Source: Batrachochytrium dendrobatidis JAM81 (Eukaryota; Chytridiomycota; Chytridiomycetes; Rhizophydiales). From it: a stretch of 64,000 nt of DNA. The stretch lies in assembly GCF_000203795.2 (NCBI RefSeq), contig NW_006281117.1, forward strand, positions 193,501 to 257,500, in the 5' to 3' direction. A model generated the notes under the pieces. The model did no database searches, had not been told where the DNA came from, and worked only from the letters and a program-made list of their open reading frames with translations. This document shows positions 60,638-64,000 of this stretch, piece by piece. The stretch's first letter is position 1. Every line of letters begins with the position of its first letter. Made by a program: the position numbers and the translations under genes.

Positions 60638-63245
60638 TTACAGATGTCTAGGTATGGATTGAAAAAATGGATGCAAAAGTGCTTGTTCGGGTGTTAATCG
60701 TTCCTTGGGATCAATTCTAAGTATACGTTCGACAAGATCGATAAATTGTGCTTGAGAGTTGGAATCTGCCAATTCTAATCCGCCGTCATTTACTAGCAAG
60801 GCAGCATGAAATCCAGCAGTAATGATCCCTCGCAAGGTTTTGTTGGATGCTCGAAACTTTTTGCTGGGTAGGAGTCGGTATACACCACTACGTACACTTG
60901 CAAACATGCGGCTGACTCGTTTTGGAGGAGATGTATCAATAAAACTAGTTGGTGGCATGCCGATAATATCACAGATGCGACACATTTGATCGTGTTCGTC
61001 TGTGCCAGGAAAAATCGGATTTCCTGTCAGTAATTCCACAAGAATGCACCCAACAGACCACATATCGATTGCATGCGTATATGAATGTCCCATAATAACT
61101 TCAGGTGATCGATAGAAGCGGGACTGAATATATGTGTGTGCCTAAATACGTCAAATCAAGTATGGGTGCATATTTATGTAAAATAAAAATTAGGACATGT
61201 GAGTACTCTTAAATACTAAACCGACTTGTCAGTAGCTGAAAACACGGTATACCTTTTCATTGGCAAAACATGAGCTTCCAAAGTCTATAATCTTTAAATT
61301 TGCTTTTCGAGACTCGACTATCATGATGCTATTTTACATAAAAATATTAAATGGCAATATTGGTCACCTCGATTAAAAATCAGATACTTGAGCAAGGCTG
61401 ATTCAGACAACAGAATTGTGATGGACAACAAAGGCGGCAAATCGGAAAACCATGCGGGTTTATTTAAAAACAAGACTTACTTTTCTGGCTTAAGATCGCA
61501 GTGAATAATTTGAATATCGGGTCGTGCCAAGAATCTAAGGCCGTGTAGAATTTGTTTTGAAAATTTACGAACTAACAGTAGTGGAAATCCAGAGAACGCT
61601 CTTCGTTTGAGAAGTTCGTATAAATTCAATGCTAAAAGAGGGTATACTATACATAAATGATTCTGATACATAAAATGACCTTTCATCTTGACTATGTTGT
61701 TTAGTAGAATTAGAACTTGCTAATGATAAAGTAAAACAATTTTTATATTTGATGCAAGTATTTAGAGCATAAACTCGCCTACCTAAACAATTTGAGTCTG
61801 TAGAATCTTTGCTAGAAATAAGTTGCAGCAATTTGATTTCGATTTGCGCTTGGTTGGTGAATGCACGACGGTTTTTGATTATTTTTATAGCGACATGTTC
61901 TGTATATTGCATATCAAATGCATATACTACTAGTCCAAATGATCCTTTTCCAAGCTGACTAAGAATATGAAACCGATTCATCCAGATCTCTCCCTCCTTG
62001 ATAATATAGTCGTCATTTTCATCATCAAATGAATTGTTCTCTGCTATAGTTTTGTTGCGTTTCGAATTACTGTCATCAATACTAATTTGTCGTTTACGTT
62101 TAAAATCGCCTCCTGGCGTCTAATATAACAAGATGAAAATGTAAGGCAAGCAAAGCTAGAAATCACCAACATAAATACAAAGATACCTTGATTTTCTCGT
62201 AAGTTTCTATGAGATTAACAGACAGTTTGCATATCGTGCTATTCTTCCATGGCCTAATGGTAAAACTTTGTGCGATGGGAGCAAAATCAGATAAAACTGG
62301 CATTGTCAATTCAGCCAAATTAGCTGCGTTGCCAGAGATGCTAGCAATACTTTCTAATTGATCAAAATTAGGTAGTCTAATTTCATTGACATGCGAATCA
62401 TCGAGTTTGGACAACAGCACGTTTTCTATTGACGAATTCTTGTATATATTAAGTTGGGGTTTTTTGAAGTTCACTACATCATTAAAGTATGACCTGTGCA
62501 TGTTTGGATGTAATAGCAATGGCGAAGATTTCTGTGAGTAGATTAGTGATCCAGATGCATCCTTTAAATGAGAAGGAAATAAATGCCGATTTTGTGTTTC
62601 ATGCAGGAGTTGATTTTCCTGAGCTTGACCATTTAGCAATTGTGATAATTCAGAACATAAACCATAAGAGTGATCATTTTCCATAGTGGTTGAGGAAAGA
62701 GAAAGGGATGCGGCTGCCTTTAAAAGTGGTGGAGATATAGGATCTACATGAATACCAGTAGAAACAGATGCAAGCTGCTGCGGGAGTATTTCTGAAAGCG
62801 TATATGGCTCAGCAGCAGGAGCCGCAGAATCATTTAGATTAGATGGACAATAGTCCGGGTTGAGATGATCACATGAAGGAATCAAGACAGTTTCAGTCAA
62901 CACAGTAGAGGATGGATATGATGGTAAAAGCACTGGTAGAATACTCGACATTTCATCCAAAGATGGAATAATGCAAGTCGGAGCTGACGCGTCTTCAGAA
63001 GCGGAGATTGGAGCACAAGTAACAGCTACAAGATTGCTGGGTATCGGAGCAGATATGGATGGAATAGAAACAGAAAGTGATGTTGGTTCAAGAAAGAGTG
63101 AGCAAGCAGTCTGACAACGAGTTGCAGTAGGAATAGATAATGGCGTTGTGTTGAGTGGTAAAGTGATTAAATGCTGACGAGATTCAAGAGTCGGTTCGTT
63201 GACTGCTGCTAATTTATCTACTGCTTTTGGCTGGAAAAAAGCCAT
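60638..63245 (-). CDS. DYRK1-type dual-specificity kinase
   Basis: Five exons: 63245-62187, 62119-61783, 61691-61481, 61328-61253, 61141-60638 (728 aa). The first about 330 residues are Ser/Pro/Leu-rich and disordered. The DYRK-homology box follows (KLSVNLIETYEKIK; DENDDYIIKEGEIW). Kinase domain from about 400: GKGSFG loop, AIKIIK lysine, RHFMF-like GHFMYQNHLC, catalytic HCDLKPEN, DFGSSCF, and the DYRK P+1 loop SRFYRSPEV. The activation-loop YxY is HTY here: the second, autophosphorylated Tyr is kept. The domain ends close to the C-terminus (LLHPFFQSIPRHL). Expected roles are growth/stress and cell-cycle signalling. All exon phases agree. Confidence 0.93.
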
Positions 63246-63893
63246 ATAAACATGTAGTAATATTACTAGGGGCTAAATCTGAAGACTACATTTAAAACCT
63301 AATATTAATAAAACGAAGCAATGAAACCCAATTCAACAGTGACATCTTGTATTAGAGAATATAAACTAGTGACTGTTGTAATCCTGGATAGTGTTGCTAT
63401 ACAACGGTTAAGAACACTCCCAAATTCACTGTACGGTCTCAACAGCAAAATGAGGTTTTTATAGAATATCTTGTAATATTTTGTATGGAATCTATTACAA
63501 CTCTAAAGAACGGTTAAAATACAGGAATGAAAGTGGTACCTTGTGCAAAGAACTCCAATGCAGTTACTATGGCTGTTGCTAATTAGCCTTTGTGTTAACA
63601 ATAGTTTCTGCAGTGGTTGATAGTTGCAGTTCTAGTAAAAGTCTAATCTTGGCCAGCTTTCCATCGACACGTCATGAGGTTGAATCTTGACAAAGTCGAT
63701 TCTCAATAGTAGAACATATCGCATATTCAACTCTACTAATCATCTGTTCGTCTTTATTATTATTTATTTGCGTTTTGCATGCAATGGGCGGGGAAACGTC
63801 TTGTTTTTAGATAGTACAACCGTTAGTGTCCGATGGTCTAGATATCCAAATATATACCCCTATATGCCATGAATTACAATTTCAAAGTTTAAA
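63246..63893. other. Intergenic, no gene recognised
   Basis: 648 bp upstream of the DYRK gene. Short open frames only; a TATATA-containing stretch (about 63848-63862) lies shortly before the possible start at 63894. Confidence 0.45.
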
Positions 63894-64000
63894 ATGGTTT
63901 TCAAGGCCATCAGCACACTCGTCATCTATGCATTACCTGGTCTATCAATGAAACCAAAACACATTCCACCTCATCCGCCTGTGCATTTTCTCCTGATAGT
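63894..64000 (+). CDS. Possible start of a secreted protein, cut by the window edge
   Basis: ATG at 63894 opens a frame that stays open to the end of the window (35 codons). It begins with MVFKAISTLVIYALPGLS, resembling a signal peptide, then a Pro/His-rich stretch. A TATA-like run lies about 40 bp upstream. The reading is short and could be chance. Confidence 0.35.
   Translation, partial: MVFKAISTLVIYALPGLSMKPKHIPPHPPVHFLLI

Noticed and set aside
61141..61200. Another MITE end in a DYRK intron (ATTTATGTAAAATAAA near 61167)
   Set aside because: Only the AT-rich half resembles the terminal repeat, and no inverted partner was found nearby.
1..64000. CRISPR arrays, rRNA genes, viral or prophage genes, riboswitches
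   Set aside because: No regularly spaced direct repeats, rRNA signatures or viral hallmark proteins were seen; the genes are intron-bearing eukaryotic genes.

Overview
The window looks like nuclear DNA of a zoosporic (chytrid) fungus, most likely a Batrachochytrium-like Chytridiomycota. The sequence is AT-rich, with short GT-AG introns in nearly every gene. Fungal genes (GPI-type chitin deacetylase, DUF4436 membrane protein, a Tfc6-like TFIIIC subunit) sit beside a full-length cytoplasmic dynein-2 heavy chain, the retrograde intraflagellar transport motor that non-flagellated fungi lack. The genus is an inference; no database was searched.

Layout: 0-1 kb, a secreted GPI-type cysteine-containing protein and a tRNA-Leu(CAA). 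1.3-5.9 kb, a short ABCC-type ABC transporter (-). 5.9-10.1 kb, a chitin deacetylase (+) embedded in copies of a small inverted-repeat element. 10.1-15.9 kb, two unrecognised proteins (one a long coiled coil) transcribed head to head. 16.3-19.2 kb, prolyl oligopeptidase (-). 19.7-27.6 kb, Derlin (-) and Listerin (+) head to head. 27.8-29.6 kb, cytochrome c oxidase subunit VIIa (+) and a GPATCH4-like G-patch protein (-) tail to tail. 30.1-36.1 kb, DUF4436 protein (-) and a TFIIIC zinc-finger/WD subunit (+) head to head. 36.3-51.0 kb, dynein-2 heavy chain (-). 51.2-55.1 kb, mitochondrial DNA polymerase gamma (-). 55.5-60.3 kb, tripeptidyl peptidase II (+). 60.6-63.2 kb, DYRK1-type kinase (-). 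The right edge may hold the start of another secreted protein.

I rebuilt the multi-exon genes by hand from splice signals, frame and family similarity. Every complete model closes in frame: ABCC 1302 aa, POP 710, Listerin 1838, TFIIIC 994, dynein-2 4309, Pol gamma 1158, TPP2 1301, DYRK 728. These genes are mostly housekeeping. Several take part in protein turnover: Derlin (ERAD), Listerin (ribosome quality control), TPP2 and POP (peptide degradation).

The strongest non-gene signals are: (1) a family of short non-coding terminal-inverted-repeat elements (MITE-like, TA target site) with at least eight copies, three of them inside introns and one near-identical pair in inverted orientation around the chitin deacetylase promoter and first exon; (2) an unusually high share of GC-AG introns (8 of about 93); (3) a dynein-2 gene whose central 9.6 kb of coding sequence has no introns while both ends are densely interrupted; and (4) a Derlin-Listerin divergent promoter carrying a perfect 10-bp-arm palindrome.
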